A stretch of 64,000 nt of DNA, from contig NC_058519.1 of NCBI RefSeq assembly GCF_904849725.1, positions 537,362,316 through 537,426,315 on the forward strand. The letters run 5' to 3'. The translations under genes were made by a program, and so were the position numbers. This document shows, piece after piece, positions 1 through 13,329 of this stretch. The notes under the pieces were generated by a model. That model had not been told where the DNA came from, ran no database searches, and saw only the letters and a program-made list of their open reading frames with translations. Origin of the DNA: Hordeum vulgare subsp. vulgare (lineage: Eukaryota > Streptophyta > Magnoliopsida > Poales > Poaceae). Numbering within the stretch: position 1 is the first letter of the stretch; each line of letters begins with the position of its first letter.

Positions 1-1429
1 TTGGATGCACAAACTCTTAATGTAAGGAACGTCACTTTATATTGCTCCTTGTGATAGCAAACTTTATTATGCAGGCCGTCGCTTTTAATTCTTTGCCATC
101 ACAAGATCTTAAAAATATTATGTTCTCTTACTATAAAAGATCATGTATATTTAGGGGAAATTATTATTGCTTCGTGCACCGATGACTGATACTTGTGATG
201 TGCATTGAATTTTCCGTTAAGAGGAATGGGTAATCACAGCATAATGCAGGTAAGCATTTCCCTCGATTAAGAAACCAAGGTTTATGGAACCAATAGGAAT
301 ATCAACCCTCAACCGTCTTCAACGGCTGCACACAAAAGAGCAAACAACTTGCACCCAACGCGGGCAAGAGGGTTGTCAATCCCCTTGATTTTGTTATTTG
401 CAAGCAAATGATGTGTAGATAATTGTAGATAGTTGTAACCTTAAAAATAAAATAAAAGATAAATAATAAAAATGAGGAAATTATAAATCTTTTGAATATA
501 TAAGTGAATAGACCGGGGGTCCATAGTGTTCTCTAGTGGCATATCTCATGAAAGCAACATATGGTGGGTAAACAAATTATTGTTGGGCAATTGATATAAC
601 AACAAATAGTTATGTGATTTTCACGGCAATGATCTTGTGTATATAGGGATCACATACATAAGCAAATAGGTCGACTCCTGCGTGCACCCACTACTATTAC
701 TGCACCCATCGACCGCTATCCAACATGCATCTAGAGTATTAAGTAAAGTAGAGTAATGTTTGGGGAACGATGACATGATGTATACAAAGTAAACTCAACC
801 AATATGAATAAACCCCATCAGTTTATCCTTAGCGGCAGCAACACAAAGACGCAACTTGTCCCCTTGTGTCACCATGTTGAACCCACTACAATGCACCCCT
901 CTCACTCAAGAAATACCAAACTACTTGGCCAAAGCAATTCAATAGATCGGAGAGAATTACAAAGCTACGATAATCATTCAAATAATAATCATAATAATTT
1001 TGAAAAAGATTCAAATACTTTTCATGAATAATCTGAACATAAACCCACAATTCATGAGATCCCAACAAATGCACCATACAGAACAATTACATCGGATAGA
1101 TCAAAGCGAAGATACGATGATCATTGTATTGAAGATTAAGAGAGAGAGATAGCCATATAGATACTAACTAAAAACCCGTAGGTGTGCGGTGCACTACTCA
1201 CACATCATCACGAGGGCAACAAGGTTGATGAAGAGGCCCACCATGATCGATCCACCCTCTGTCAAGGTGGCGGAACGGAGCTCCAGATGGGATCACCATG
1301 GAACAGAGACTTGCAGCGGCATAAAAAGTGTTTGGCGATTATCTTTAGAGTTTCTGGAAGATTTGTGAATTTATAGGATAGAGAACAAATAAAGAGGGGT
1401 CATAGGGGAGGTATCCATCAGGGTGCGGA
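1..1429 (-). mobile_element. Truncated Gypsy LTR plus 5' leader
   Basis: Read on the minus strand, about 1-540 is the untranslated leader and about 540-1429 the LTR of a Triticeae-type Gypsy element. The leader carries the stretch about losing and gaining the sequence GGGTGCAAGT near 345-375 that recurs at 30380-30420. The LTR part (about 620-1429) is closely matched by 27459-28300 in the same orientation. No open coding frame is present. The left side runs off the window and the LTR's own start is lost where the next LTR begins at 1430. The family name is not determined. Confidence 0.65.
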
Positions 1430-1919
1430 TGTCGGTGTGAAAACCGACAGATCTCGGGTGGGGGGTCCGAACTGTGAATCTTGGATCGATCGGTAAGAGG
1501 AGACCAAGGAGACGGTATTTACCCAGGTTCAGGCCCTCTTGATGGAGGTAAAACCCTATGTGATGCTATTTTTACACTGATGGTGGAGTATCGAGTACAG
1601 TGTTCATCTACCTCGAGATAGTATGTTGTGGTCTAGAACCCTTGGAGTAACGATCTTAACCTATCCTATGAACTAAAGCCCTCTAGTTTATATACATACA
1701 AGGGGTGCTAGAGTTACACAACATCGGTTAGATCATGGAGGAATCAAGCCGATCTACACGTAGCCATGGAGTGCACGCCAAGTTTTCGGAAGAGTCCATC
1801 TTGAATACATCATCACCCTCATCTATCCGGAGTCCAATAACGACAATAGGACGACCGAGGAGTCTGACCCACATAAATAGGTAAGCGGCCTAAGGACCCC
1901 TTGTTTCCGGACTCCCTTA
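1430..1919 (-). repeat. 3' LTR of Tat-type Gypsy element T1
   Basis: It begins TGTCGGTGTGAAAACCGAC and ends near CTCCCTTA. It is clearly related to the LTRs at 8789, 18290 and 29706, all sharing a TTTACCCAGGTTC-GGGCCCTC block. The internal region lies to the right, so for a minus-strand element this is the 3' LTR. It is about 490 bp, slightly longer than the 458-bp relatives. The flanking five bases on the left are GCGGA; no matching duplication was found near the candidate partner LTR. Confidence 0.6.
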
Positions 1920-2049
1920 GTAGCCCCTCAACTAGCCTCTAACATCGTAGTTGTGTCCAAAGTCTCCGACGTGCGGGGAGAGTTCTCCCCTTCTTACGTC
2001 CAGTCGGTAACAGTTCGGCCGCTGATGACCTCCCTATTTCCAAAACAAT

Positions 2050-2073
2050 ACACACACACACACACACACACTT

Positions 2074-2107
<34 letters not shown>

Positions 2108-2146
2108 GTATGTATGTATGTATATACATACATATATATATATATT
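2050..2146. repeat. Compound microsatellite (CA)n-(TA)n-(TATG)n
   Basis: Two CA runs separated by CTTA pass into TA, then four TATG units, then a mirrored CATA and TA run. It lies between the T1 LTR and the TATA box of the T1 extra ORF. Such tracts are length-variable and useful only as a marker. Confidence 0.95.
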
Positions 2147-2433
2147 CATAAAGATAAAATTCATCTTCTAGGCCGATCATTCCATAATGGACAATGTTTC
2201 TGCGTGACACCCTTTTTTAACGAAAGGTGACGACTCGTCAATACGAGCTCCCCATTACGGGAACGCTGTTTGAGACCGTCTTTATTGACACATTCCATTA
2301 AAGAGATCGTGTCCCTCTTTTCCAAGGATATGGTTTATGATTTGGGTTATACCATGCACGCATAAACGCACGATTTTATCGGGAAATGGCGAAGTTCACG
2401 ATGCAGTAGAGGGGCTGCTGGTATTTTGGCAGC

Positions 2434-2441
2434 ATATAAAA
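2434..2441 (+). promoter_or_regulatory. TATA box for the T1 extra ORF
   Basis: CATATAAAAAG lies about 130 bp upstream of the ATG at 2570, followed by a C- and CT-rich leader like a plant 5' UTR. It points away from the LTR and opposite to gag-pol, so this ORF seems to have had its own promoter. Confidence 0.55.
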
Positions 2442-2569
2442 AGAAAACTTCCACCACAACCTCCTTACACATTCTAGATCTCACATCACCGTCGCCATTC
2501 CCAACCCTCAAAGCTCCAGCCTTCAAGCTCCCCTCTTCGCCCAACCTCGAACCATTTCCCAGTTTGGCC

Positions 2570-5500
2570 ATGGATAGCTCGGGCTCGAAAGCAAAGTGGG
2601 AGGTCTCCTGCGTCACCAAGGAGGCACATCCTGGAGTTGGAGAGCGCCAACTATTTGTTGGCGAACATCGTCCACCATGTTCTCGAGAAAGGCCAGGTCA
2701 TCCCTACGCACAGGTTATCCCCCATTTTCTTCGGGGTCTTGGTTTCCCTATCCAGCCCTTTGTTCGAGGCGTAGTGTTCTACTATGGGCTGGATTTTCAT
2801 GATCTCCCCCAAATTCTTTCTTGCACATCTCGGCCTTCATCGTAGTTTGTGAGGCCTTCTTACGGGTCCACCCCCACTTCGGCCTATGGTTGAAAGTCCT
2901 CAAGGTCAAGCCGAAAGTCGTCAATGGTGAACATGTAGACTGTAGGGGAGCAATCATTAGCAAGCTCCCCCTAGTTCAATAGCCCAAGGGTACCTTTATC
3001 GACATCATCAAGGGGTGGCAAAAAGAGTGGTTATATATCACCGAGCCTCCCAACGCAGAAGGGGCAGCTCCTCCTGCATTCAGATCCGCCCCGCCCACCC
3101 CTCCCCCCCCCACGTCCGACTAGTGTCCTGGATGGAGAAATCCTTGGACCGGTGGGAGGCTGCAGAAGTAAAGACACTGAAGAAGTGCATCTCCATTCTA
3201 CTGTAAAACAAAATCGTGCTGACCAATGTCATTCAAGTGATGCTGCATTGTCGCATCCTCCCCTGCGAACACCGAGCAACTCCGATGTGGACTTATAGTC
3301 CGGGTAACCCGACCACTTTGCAAGGCTTCTTTCGTACTACCCACAAGAAATTATGGAAGGTACTATTCAAGCCACACAAGACTTGTCCGGCCTAAGAGGA
3401 GGATATAGGCATCAACATTACCAACCCCCATGGACTGGTAAGATTTTATCAAGCGTTTAGTCCGCTCCTTTTAACAAAGTTCTCAACTCTCTTTTCCTCC
3501 ATGCTCGCAGATCTAGCTGAAAAAGTCCCAGCAGATCAACTATCCGGCGCCCCTGCCCGAAGAACCCAGGACAACCTTATCGACAACCATGCTAGTTGAG
3601 AAGCCGTACACGGATCTGAAGGAGAAGGAAGAAAAGAAGAAGGAGAAGAAAATGAAGAAGAAGGCCCGAGAGGGTCTTCGGTCGAAAGGACCTCGGGACA
3701 CCAGGTCTGAAGACACCCTTCCTCGGTCTCATCTCAAGGGAGAAGAGAAGAAAATGGGGAGTAGAGCGGTTTCTCCCACACAAAGAAGAGAGCAGCGTCC
3801 GAAGACGTCCAAGGAGATCCAGCTCCCTCGGCCCCGAAGAGGCAATGTAGGGCCCCAGTGGCCGTGTTCGTTTATGTTCCAGATTCCAACAAGGAATCCA
3901 AGGATTTTGAACTGGCCCCTTGAAGGAACCTCTGGGAGAAACCCCAAGCGCATAGGTATGGATCCCAAAAACCCAAACAACCTGTAGTTTTGAGATTTTG
4001 TTATTAACAGTTAAGACGTCTTTCCTTATTGAAGCCTGCCGCATGCTTCCCCCACCATCAAATTTTTGAGGGGGACTCTTTGCCGACCAATCTGATGGAA
4101 AGCGGGACCGCTTCACACAACACTTCTCCCCAGCCATCGAGGAGGTAGAGGAGGTAATGTCTTCAGAGAATCCCCCGAAAACGGAGACCGGGGCCGAGGG
4201 TGATGACATCATGGCCGAGGCTAACACCTCGGCCGCCGAAGACCAGGAGGAAGAACCCCTCATGGCAAGCAAAGAAGGAGAGCTCGTACACTCCGGGTAT
4301 GCTTCGAATACAATTCTAGAGACCTCTCAAGCTCCGAAACCTTCTGCAATAATTTCTCCACAAAGGGAACGTGCAATGCCGCACCCAGAGCCATCCACAA
4401 CAGAACGGCCCCAAACCGGGTGGTCGGTCATGATGGAGGAGGGTCTAAATGTTTCTTCCATCCCTGAAGAATATCGCACTCTTCTGAGTGCAGTTCAGCT
4501 TTCGGTGGCCTGTTGACATGCTTCAAGGTAATTCACAATCTCTTTATAACAAAGTAATTGTGTTTTTATGGGTTTGTAAGCAATCCCCATATCGATTAGC
4601 CCTTTGAGCCGTGCGTGAGTTTAAAAAACTCATGCGGGGGTAAAAGTAGTGTGGAAGACACACTCATGTAATAGTAAAAAGTGAGCCGCAACCCCCAAGA
4701 ATCTGGTAGGATGATGAAAAGAACTGAGTAGAGGATTTCGAGAATGTGATAACTTGAGAGTCTGACACGCATTTCTACCGGCTTCCTCCTCTGTAGTGCC
4801 CGCCAACTCTGTAGAGTTAGCAGGAATGAATTGGAAGCTGAAGAGCTCCGAAGAACAGCTTGACCTTCTTAACAAGTGGTTTGATGACACACAAGGTAAG
4901 TTTGAACTGGATTATTTAACATTAACTTTCTCATCAAAGTGAGGTATTCTAATTTGTATCCTTAAACACGGATTATTTGCATGACAATTATAGTTGCTGC
5001 CGCAAAGCTCGACAAACCCAAGATTGAGCTGAGTAAAGCAAGGCAAGAGGCCATCGAACAGAAGGCCTTAGTCAAACAGGCGGCTGCCAAACTGTTGACG
5101 GCGAGGTCTGTTAGTGACAAGCACGAGGCCAGGGTCAGTGAGGTACAACAAGGGCTCAAGGATGGAGTCACTAAATTTTAGGCCCTTGAGTAGAAAAATA
5201 AGGAAACATCTTCCCAACTGTCCTTTGCAACCACAACGCTTCAAAATGCACGGGAGGAGGCACACAACCATCAGAAGGAGATCCAACAGATCAAGCAGAT
5301 TGCGTATGGTAAGAGATATTTATAGCAGTGTATTTTTGGTGGAAAAAGATTTGCATTGCTTACTCGAGTATGGCATTCTCCACGCGTGTTTGCGGATCTT
5401 TCAAAGAGTGCGGTCGATGCCTCAAAGCATTATGCAGCCCGGGTAAGGGATGCCAAGCAAAGGTTGTTACGGGCTCAATTCCAAGCCCCGGAGCAACCCC

Positions 5501-5865
5501 TCCTTGTCTTCAATCAGCTGAAACAACTGATGGAGCTGCATCGGATGGCAGAGCGGACAATGGATCTCTGCGTCCGTCTATGGCCAACGGAGCCGCTGCC
5601 AAGCAACTATTTTGGCTTGGTGCAGAAACCGATTGCTGCCGCGCCCCATATTGAGATCGTGAAGTGCTTCGTGTGCATAGAAGGAGATCCGATGGCCTTT
5701 GCCACGAACATGATGCACTAGCCAAAAGTGGAACCCACCAAGATGGCCACCGCGCCTCCGCCTCATGGAAAGGAACATGGGCGGTCCGAGCGATACTTTT
5801 CCAATGTTATGGAAAGTGCTCGAGCAACAGAAGCCGAATGCCCCAAAGATGTAATCATTGAATGA
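2570..5865 (+). pseudogene. Antisense extra ORF of Tat-type element T1
   Basis: The ATG at 2570 starts a frame beginning MDSSGSKAKWEV. Near 2715-2810 it encodes HFLRGLGFPIQPFVRG and FYYGLDFHDL, which I recognise as the signature of the plant 'putative gypsy type transposon' domain (Transposase_28). After a frame change, about 2838-3060 continues with VVCEAFLRVHPHFGLWLK. A Lys/Glu-rich coiled-coil part follows at 3590-4515 and 4981-5290, with a good splice donor at about 5308. The C-terminal part at 5356-5865 contains WPTEPLPSNYFGLVQ. Several frameshifts and stops make it a multi-exon pseudogene. Extra ORFs antisense to gag-pol next to the 3' LTR are known in Tat-lineage elements; their function is unknown. 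Confidence 0.7.
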
Positions 5866-7049
5866 AAACACTATCATGTATGAGTGGTTGGATCTCTGTA
5901 TGATACATTGCTGTATTACTTTCCATGGTATAGCATGTATTATTTTGTTTTTAATGCTATCAGGGGTGTTTTTGGCTTCCGCACTGTTACCCGTAGCCAA
6001 TGTCTTGGTGCCCGAAGGCGGTAGTGCGGGAGGAAACAAGGCAATCGGACTATGTGGCTTTAATTCTTTCACTTAACCATAGGAGCTTGACTCCGAGGAC
6101 TAATTAAGAGTCCCCTTGTATATTGTGTTGTTCGGATGCCGAGGTGTAAAAAACCATTATCACTTGGTTTGTATAACTCCAAACCTTCCGCGTAACGCGG
6201 TGAACCTCAAGTGGCTCCTAATTTAATATTTTCATCAGATCAGAGACCGGTTCTCCCTTATTATGAGAGTCAGTTTTTGGCTTTGTCTGCTGAGGTATAT
6301 AACCACATGAGCTAGAAGTACAATCACAGTGGTTCTCTCTTTACCCTTTTAGCCGAATGAGCGAAACATAAAGGGGTAAGCAGAGGAGCTCGGTAACCTA
6401 ACTATTGAACCAAGACATAATTCAGAATCGATGCATATAACACAATATCCAAGACTCCGCACACACATAATAATAAAAAGTGTCGGAATGATGCTTAGGG
6501 CGACCTTGATAGCCAAGCTCCCGGTCAATTAGCCATTAGCATTTAATATGTGCATCAAACAGGATTGTGCTGGTGTTGAAAAATAGTTTAGAAAAGACGG
6601 AGAAAAAGGTGTATGAATCATAAAGAGTGATCTTTATTTCCGATTAACTCGTGGTATCTATCCATCCAATCCGAATTGCCCAAGCAACTATTATGAATAT
6701 TGAAAATAAATTTACACAGGAAGGTTTTATGCACGGTCTCTTGTGGATGGCTTGATGTCCTTTATGGTGTCTTTCTACACATCTACACCCTTACTCTTCG
6801 GGAAGTACTCTTTTATAGGGGGAAATACTTGGCGAGCGGACCTTTAACAGAGGTGGTCTTGAGAAGTCGCCGAGGTGTGGGTAGCTTGATGTAGAGTTGG
6901 TCCTTTATGGTACCTATATTTGTCCCAGGACGTGTAAAATCCATAGTTCGGTTTAGCCAAATACCTGGTCCCATATAGTCGATTCGTATAGCTGCGCATG
7001 GTATCTTAAGTGCAAAATTGTGCCTTCCAGGCATGAACTTTGCTAGTGC
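5866..7049. other. Non-coding internal part of T1
   Basis: This is the 3' flank of the extra ORF followed by decayed sequence up to the end of the protease remnant. I find no reverse transcriptase, RNase H or integrase motif on either strand. About 1.2 kb separates protease from the extra ORF, too short for a normal pol. Confidence 0.5.
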
Positions 7050-7815
7050 CGAGGCCCTCCTATGGGAGCATATCCGTATTTAGTTTGAGCATGTGAAGGA
7101 TCCGAGAACTATGGCGGAACGCGAGCTCATTTATGTTCCTTAACGGTGAGCTGAGACTTTGGAGTCATATTGCCATCTTGTACTTCGTCTTCAAGAGCCG
7201 CAGTATGTTCCTCGGTTTGGAGGGATCACTCAGTGTTACCATTGACGGTAATGACACTCTTGGGTCCTAACATCTTTTGCTTCAGGTATGCATAATGGGG
7301 AATGACATTAAAGTGAGCAAACATTGTACGACCGAGGAGTGCATGATACCTGCTGCGAAAAGGGACAATGTTGAAGAGCAAGTCTTTGCTCCGGAATTTG
7401 TCGTGCGAACCGAACACTTCTTCCAAAGTTATGGTGCCTGAACACCATGCCTCGATGATAGGAATTATTCCTTTGAAGGTGGTGTTGCTGGCTTGATCCT
7501 TGACTCATCGATACCCTTTTTTCTCACTGTGTGTGCATAAATCAGATTGAGGCTACTACATCCATCCATAAGGACTGTAATGAGATGGTACCCATTAATA
7601 ACGGGGTCAAGTACTAGGGTTGCCGAACCCCCGTGCCGAATACTGGTCGGGTGATCTGTACGATAATGAATGATCGGACATGCTGACCATGGGTTATACT
7701 TCGGGCCTATTGGCTGTATGACGTATACATCCCGAAGTGCTCGTTTCCTCTCCTTTTTTGGTACGTGTGTGACATAGATCATGTTTATAGTTTTACCTCA
7801 TGAGGAAAAAAATTT
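7050..7815 (-). pseudogene. T1 aspartic protease region (gag-pol remnant)
   Basis: On the minus strand, 7782-7465 reads MIYVTHVPKKERKRALRDVY through RHGGSATLVLDPVINGYH to VLMDGCSSLNLIY. That last motif is the retropepsin-like active site, with the usual D-G-G-S here D-G-C-S. A second frame, 7426-7226, continues with FNIVPFRSRYHALLGRTMF and YLKQKMLGP. The N-terminal side is at 8704-8788, split off by a solo LTR. A frame change between 7465 and 7426, plus stops just before 7782 and after 7226, inactivate it. The downstream RT domain is missing. Confidence 0.75.
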
Positions 7816-7820
7816 AGCCC

Positions 7821-8703
7821 TGTCGGGCCACTGTGATCGGGGGTACCTAGGCCCGTCGGCCTACGGCCTCACGCACGACACACGGCACAAGCCTGGCTCG
7901 GCCTATCGGCAAGCCCAACAAGGAAGACCCATGCAAGGGCCCTCGCCTCGCTAGGCGAGCATATAAGGCTCATCGCCAAGTACCCCGAGAGGTTGCCCGC
8001 CGGAAGGAACCATCCTGAGTGCATCCTTGAGGCTCTCGAGGGGCGGGCTCGTCAAGGGTGACCTGGAACGGTCTCATGACCCCATGCCTTCACGTGGGTG
8101 ACGCGGGTTGCGCAGGCGGCGCATGAGAGGTGCCAACGAGCATGGAGAGGAGGGCTTTCCACTTTCATGCTAAGAAACGGGGCCAGCTGGTGGGCTCCCA
8201 GAGCAACCCCCAAAGGTTTCCCGTTTGGTGCAAGAGGACCTAGGCTCGGGGCTCGGCAGGACGAAGGTCACACCCGAGCCCACCCGCCCACCACGACAAA
8301 GAGCTTTGGGAGGTGAAGACCACTTTTGTCAGGATGGACCGCGTGTCCCCTTTTCCAAATGGTCATTGTGGCAACCCTTCCCGCTGAATATTTCACTAGA
8401 AGAGGACCAAAGGTGGTATAAAAGAGAGGCCCAGCCTCCGTAGCAAGGGATCCATCATATCCACTAGGGCAAGAACCCTCCTTTGTACTCGTCTTCCACC
8501 TCAAGCAATCCAGAGAAGCAGGAGTAGGGTTCCACACCACAAGGTGGCCTGAACCTGGGTAAACTGCTTATGTGTTCTTGTTTACTTTCCTTAGCTCGAG
8601 CCATGAGAGAGTCACACTGAAGTTGAGAGGTAGAAAAGGGTAGGAGAGTGAGCGCACCCGAGAGTTTGAAACTTTCTGGGTCGACGGAGCCTCGATTCCG
8701 ACA
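7821..8703 (+). mobile_element. Solo LTR inserted in T1 protease
   Basis: It runs from TGTCGGGCC to ATTCCGACA, so the ends are perfect 6-bp inverted repeats. The flanks are AGCCC (7816-7820) and GGCCC (8704-8708), a target duplication with one mismatch. A TATA box (TATAAAAG, 8417-8424) fixes the plus orientation. The T1 protease frame resumes on either side. The 883-bp length with no internal region marks a solo LTR left by LTR-LTR recombination. Confidence 0.8.
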
Positions 8704-8788
8704 GGCCCCCGTTGTTCACGTGACAAGGTTCTTCATCATCCTCGCTAAAGGGACTCTTGGCCTGGTCCTCGGGTATATCTTTGCTCGC
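8704..8788 (-). pseudogene. T1 gag-protease linker fragment
   Basis: The minus strand encodes KSPFSEDDEEPCHVNNGG, directly upstream in frame order of the protease region at 7050-7815. It is cut on the left by the solo LTR and on the right by element T4. Confidence 0.65.
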
Positions 8789-9246
8789 TGTCGGTGTCAA
8801 AACCGACTGATCTCAAGTAGGGGGTCCGAACTATGGATCTAGGATTGACGGAAAACAAGGGACGAGGGAGACGATGTTTACCCAGGTACGGACCCTCTCG
8901 ATAGAAGTAAAACCCTACGTCATTCTTCTGTTGTATTGATGAAGTAGTACAGAGTACATAGTTGATCTATCTCGAGATTGGATTTTGTGGTCTAAAACCC
9001 TAATTGCAATGAGCTTAATGTCATAATGATGTATTGACTAGCCTGGCCTCGGCTTATATATTACACCAAAGGCCTATGATAACAAGAGTCCTCGTCGGTA
9101 CGTCGGTGGAAAAGAGTGCTTATCTTGATCACCTAGTCTCTTGGAATCTTCCTCATATATGTCATCAGCTGTCCGAAGTGGCCCATGAGTCTGACCCATA
9201 GAGATAGGCTGGCGCCTAGAGGACCCCTTAGTCCCGGACTCCCTTA
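8789..9246 (-). repeat. 3' LTR of T4
   Basis: It starts TGTCGGTGTCAAAACCGAC and ends ACTCCCTTA. It aligns over its full length with 18290-18747. The following 9247-9455 has the decayed spacer leading to the extra ORF, as in T1 after 1919. Confidence 0.8.
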
Positions 9247-9455
9247 GTAGCCGCCGAACTAGCCACCAATGGCGTAGTCTTGAACCTGAACATCTTCACG
9301 CGTCTAAAGTCTTCGACTTGCGGGGCGAGTTCTTATCCCCATTTATGTTTGGCCAACACCAGTTCAGCCGCATATGACTTCCTGATATCTGAGCATAGGT
9401 CTTGAAGTTGGGGACGCTCCTCAGTTCTTTCGAACTGTTCTTCATCTTTGGTCGT

Positions 9456-11017
9456 TGATGTCGACTACACAACTTTATTCTTGTAGACTTTAACCTCAAG
9501 TGCAGAGTTTTGTAGGACAGTAGCACTTTAACCTCAAGTGGATGACCTAAGGTTTATCAATCCATGCGAGGTGTAGAATGAAGATCGTCTCTCAAACAAC
9601 CCTGCAATCAAATACAAAAAATCTCTTGTGTCCCCAACACACCCGATACAATGGCAAATTGTATAGGTGCACTAGTTCGTCAAAGAGATGGTGCTACAAG
9701 CGTAGTACGGATAGTAGATATAGGTTTTTGTAATCTAAAAATATAAAAAAAATCAAGGTAGCAAGTGTAAAAGAGCGAGCAAAATGTTGTATACTTTCAC
9801 TAGTGCAATCTCTCAACAATGCTAACATAATAGAATCATATGATCATCCCTCAATGTGCAACAAAAAATCAGTCCAAAGTTCCTATCTAGTGGAGAACAA
9901 TAAGATGAAATTGGTGTAGGTAGTAGAACCACCTCAAAGTTATTCTTTCTGATCAATATTTTGAGCTATTCGTGTAAGTGTCACAAACAACTCTAGAGTT
10001 CGTATTAGAATAACACCCATGATACGCCAATGTCACCTCAAGTATGTGTGGGATAATTATGTGATATGCATCAAACAATTTCAGATCTATTATATTCAAT
10101 CCAACACAAAGAACTTCAAAAAGCACCCCAAGATTTCTATCGGAGAACATAGTATGAAAACGCGCAATCAACCCATATGCATAGATCCCCAAGGTCACTG
10201 AAATTTGCAAGTCGAGGCCATAACATATATCAAGTGAATCTCTTGAATACCTCAATGTCAACATCAAGTGTTCTCAAACCTGAATATTCAATCCAACATG
10301 ACGAGGTCTTAAAGTGAAAGATTCAATTCATCACAACAATAGCAAGGGACAAACACCTTATGATCCAACTATATCAACACAGGTCGTGATACATCAAGAT
10401 CGTCACCTCTCAAGAACACGGAAGAGAGATTAAACAGATAGCTACTGGTACAAAACCTCAGCCCTGAGGGTGAACTACTCCCTCCTCGTCATGGCCTCCG
10501 CCGTAATGATGAAGATGGCCACCGAAGATGATTTCCCCTCTCCGGCATGGTACTGGAATGTCTCCAGATTGCTTTTTCATCGATAGTGAGAGTTGTGGCC
10601 TCGGAGAGGAAGTTCTCGTTTTTTACTTCCGGAGTTTCTAGTATATATAGGATTTTTCAGCGTTGGAATCACGCCAAACGGAGGCACGTGGGCCTCACAA
10701 GGTATCACGCCACGACCTAGGGGGGGGTCGCAGCCTGTTATCTTTTGGCCCACTGGTGGCTCCCCTCTGTTGGTTCTTCGCTCCAGTATTTCTTATTTCC
10801 TCCAGGAAAATATATATAAAAGTTTCAGAAGATTTCGAGAACTTCCATTTTCTGCATAAAAACAACACCATGGTAATTCTACTAAAAACATCATCAGTCA
10901 GGGTTAGTTCTAAATAAATCATCTAAAGTGCATCAAAACCATATAAAAATATTGTAAACATGGGAAAACATGGCATGAATACATCACAAATTATCGATAT
11001 GTTGGAGACGTGTCACC
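9456..11017 (-). repeat. 3' LTR of N2
   Basis: The plus-strand ends are TGATGTCGAC and ACGTGTCA. It matches 15106-15863 at both ends and is related to the N3 LTR at 34589. A TATA-like CTATATATACT (minus strand) lies near 10632-10645. On the minus strand it is preceded by AATTAAGATGGGGATGG at about 11018-11035, a likely plus-strand priming tract. Confidence 0.85.
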
Positions 11018-12612
11018 ATCCCCATCTTAATTCCTACTCGTCCTCGAGTAGGTAAATAATAAAAGAAATAATTTATGAAGTGTGAATGCTAGCATAGTAT
11101 ATAAGTTTGATCAACGATAATTCCAATCATTTTTTTCTAGCATTATAACCAGCAAAGTTTTCATAAAAATCATCATGGTTGAGTAGCAATCAATTCACAT
11201 GTCCTGGTTCAAACAATGCATTATCTTGAAACTCAACATCATATGTTCTTAGTCATCAAACAATTCCAATGCATCATCTAGCATAAGTAAGAGCTCCACA
11301 TACTCAATTATCATAGAGTCTTCTATGATTTCTGGTAGTCAAAGCATAATTTAGAACAAATAACATCCATCGAACATAGAGAAATATATGTGCTTAATGT
11401 TTCGCCTCCCAACATGTTTATGATAAAGATAATTGTCAACAATAATGAATCATGATCAAATATATTTGAATGGATATATATGTTTGGATCTTTCCCCACC
11501 ACATGGTGCTTTCCAACTAAAAGATTGAGGTTGTAATAAGAAGTTCACTCAACATGAAAAGTAAGAAACATGAAAGTAAATAGATTGTCACTTTGCAGAG
11601 GGAAGCAAGGATTTGCAGAGGTGCCAGAGCTCATTGTTTTAAAATAGAGATGAATATGTAATATGGGTGGTGTGCTTTTAAAGCCAATGTCACAACAGAG
11701 TTTGCAATATCTTCCATGCTAATCACATTATCGGCGGTTCCCAAACAGAACTGAAATTTTACCCCCTCCCACTCAACCATTCAATCAAATTCCGTGGCTA
11801 GCCGTATCCATGTGTGCCCTCCAAACAATCAAATTTCTAGGCGAGTTTTTGTTTATTTATTTTTGTATTATGTAGGACTGGGAATCCTTTTTACCAGCCT
11901 CTCTCGTGCAGTGAAAAGTGAGTAAACACTCATCTTCAGAATAACTCGCTTAGCATGGAAGATAATGACCGCACTGTCGCGCCATGAGCGGTAAGGGCAC
12001 ACAAAACACATGTTTATTTGAATGTTTCGAGGTGGCACATGCAAATTTACTTGGAATAGAAGTGAAATACCATATAGGTAGGTATGGTCGACTCTCATGG
12101 AAGAAACTGACTCAAGGGTTTGGATGCACAGGTAGTATCTGTACTTAGTAGGAAGTTTTGGCTAGCAAAAGGTTCTAAACAAGCACCACATATTGGAGGA
12201 TCCATAACAATATAACTTCTATGCAAATATACCCAAACATAAACATTAAGTTGTCTTCCTTGTCCAACTTCAACTATTTTATCAAGTTTAAAAATAATTA
12301 ATTAGTTTTCACAATCATAAAAGATGTCCAAGACAATATATTTGTATGTGAAAGTTCTCTTTTTATACTAGTCATTCACGAATTGCTTGTATGACCAATA
12401 TTGTGATTGTCAAACTTCAATAGATTTTCTTTGTAAACCAAATGTGAAACTACTACAAGTCATAAAGAACACTGATGATTTCAGATTTATGATATTTCAT
12501 TCATTCACAATTTACTCTTAGGATATAAGTGAAGCACAAGAGTAAACATCAAAGTACTCTCAAAAAGATATAAGTGAAGATCAATGAGTAGTCAAACAAT
12601 TAAGTAGCTAGG

Positions 12613-13208
12613 TGAGAACGTGATGGGGGTATGTACGTAGGGTAGGGCCATAGTCCTGACCTACATGTCCTACCTAAGGGCACCTCAATAAAGACTTGAA
12701 GACTATAAGGAAGACTCCGACTCGATATCCATAGCGTCTGAATCACTCGGTAAGCAATCACTCGGAGAATCTCCCCCTTCACTCGATAATCAACTTCCAC
12801 TCGGAAGAGCCAGAAGCCAATCAACACAGAAGACCAGAAGCCACTCCAGGGAGGCTAACAGGCGAGCGTTCGGCTGGTCGTCATAAGTAACATTAATTAT
12901 GTATGTTATCAAGAACATACGCCTTTAAACTCCACTAATCGAACCCTTGGTTGCCGGGTATTGATGAGGGGCAGCGCACTCTATATAAGCCATCCCTCCC
13001 CTCTGGCACAAGGATTCGCACCCCCTGTAACACAGATTCCACACTGCAAGAGCTCCAGAGCATTGAGACGTAGGGCTGTTACCTCCATGAGAGGGGCCTG
13101 AACTCATACATCTTGCGTACACGCTTGCCGTAGCTAGGACTCTGCCCTCTCCTTTCGTACACCTCACCTCTTCTATCACGTTCATTCCCACGACATGACT
13201 CTCTCTCA
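12613..13208 (+). mobile_element. LTR nested in N2
   Basis: A 0.6-kb block with no counterpart at the matching place in N3. It starts TGAGAACGTGATGGGGG and ends CTCTCTCTCA, with a TATA box CTATATAAGCC near 12981-12990 and a C-rich leader after it. This is the layout of a complete solo LTR. I found no matching target duplication, so the exact ends are uncertain. Confidence 0.5.
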
Positions 13209-13329
13209 ATAAAGATTTTTAGATCTTATGTTTTATTTCAAACAAGAAAGAAAACAAAAATAAACTCCAAGAATAGCACATATCATGTGGACAAATAAAA
13301 ACTTAGGCTCAACATAGGCTAACCGATAT

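Noticed and set aside
3592..4272. 226-codon minus-strand frame
   Set aside because: Shadow of the Lys/Glu-rich plus-strand extra ORF of T1.
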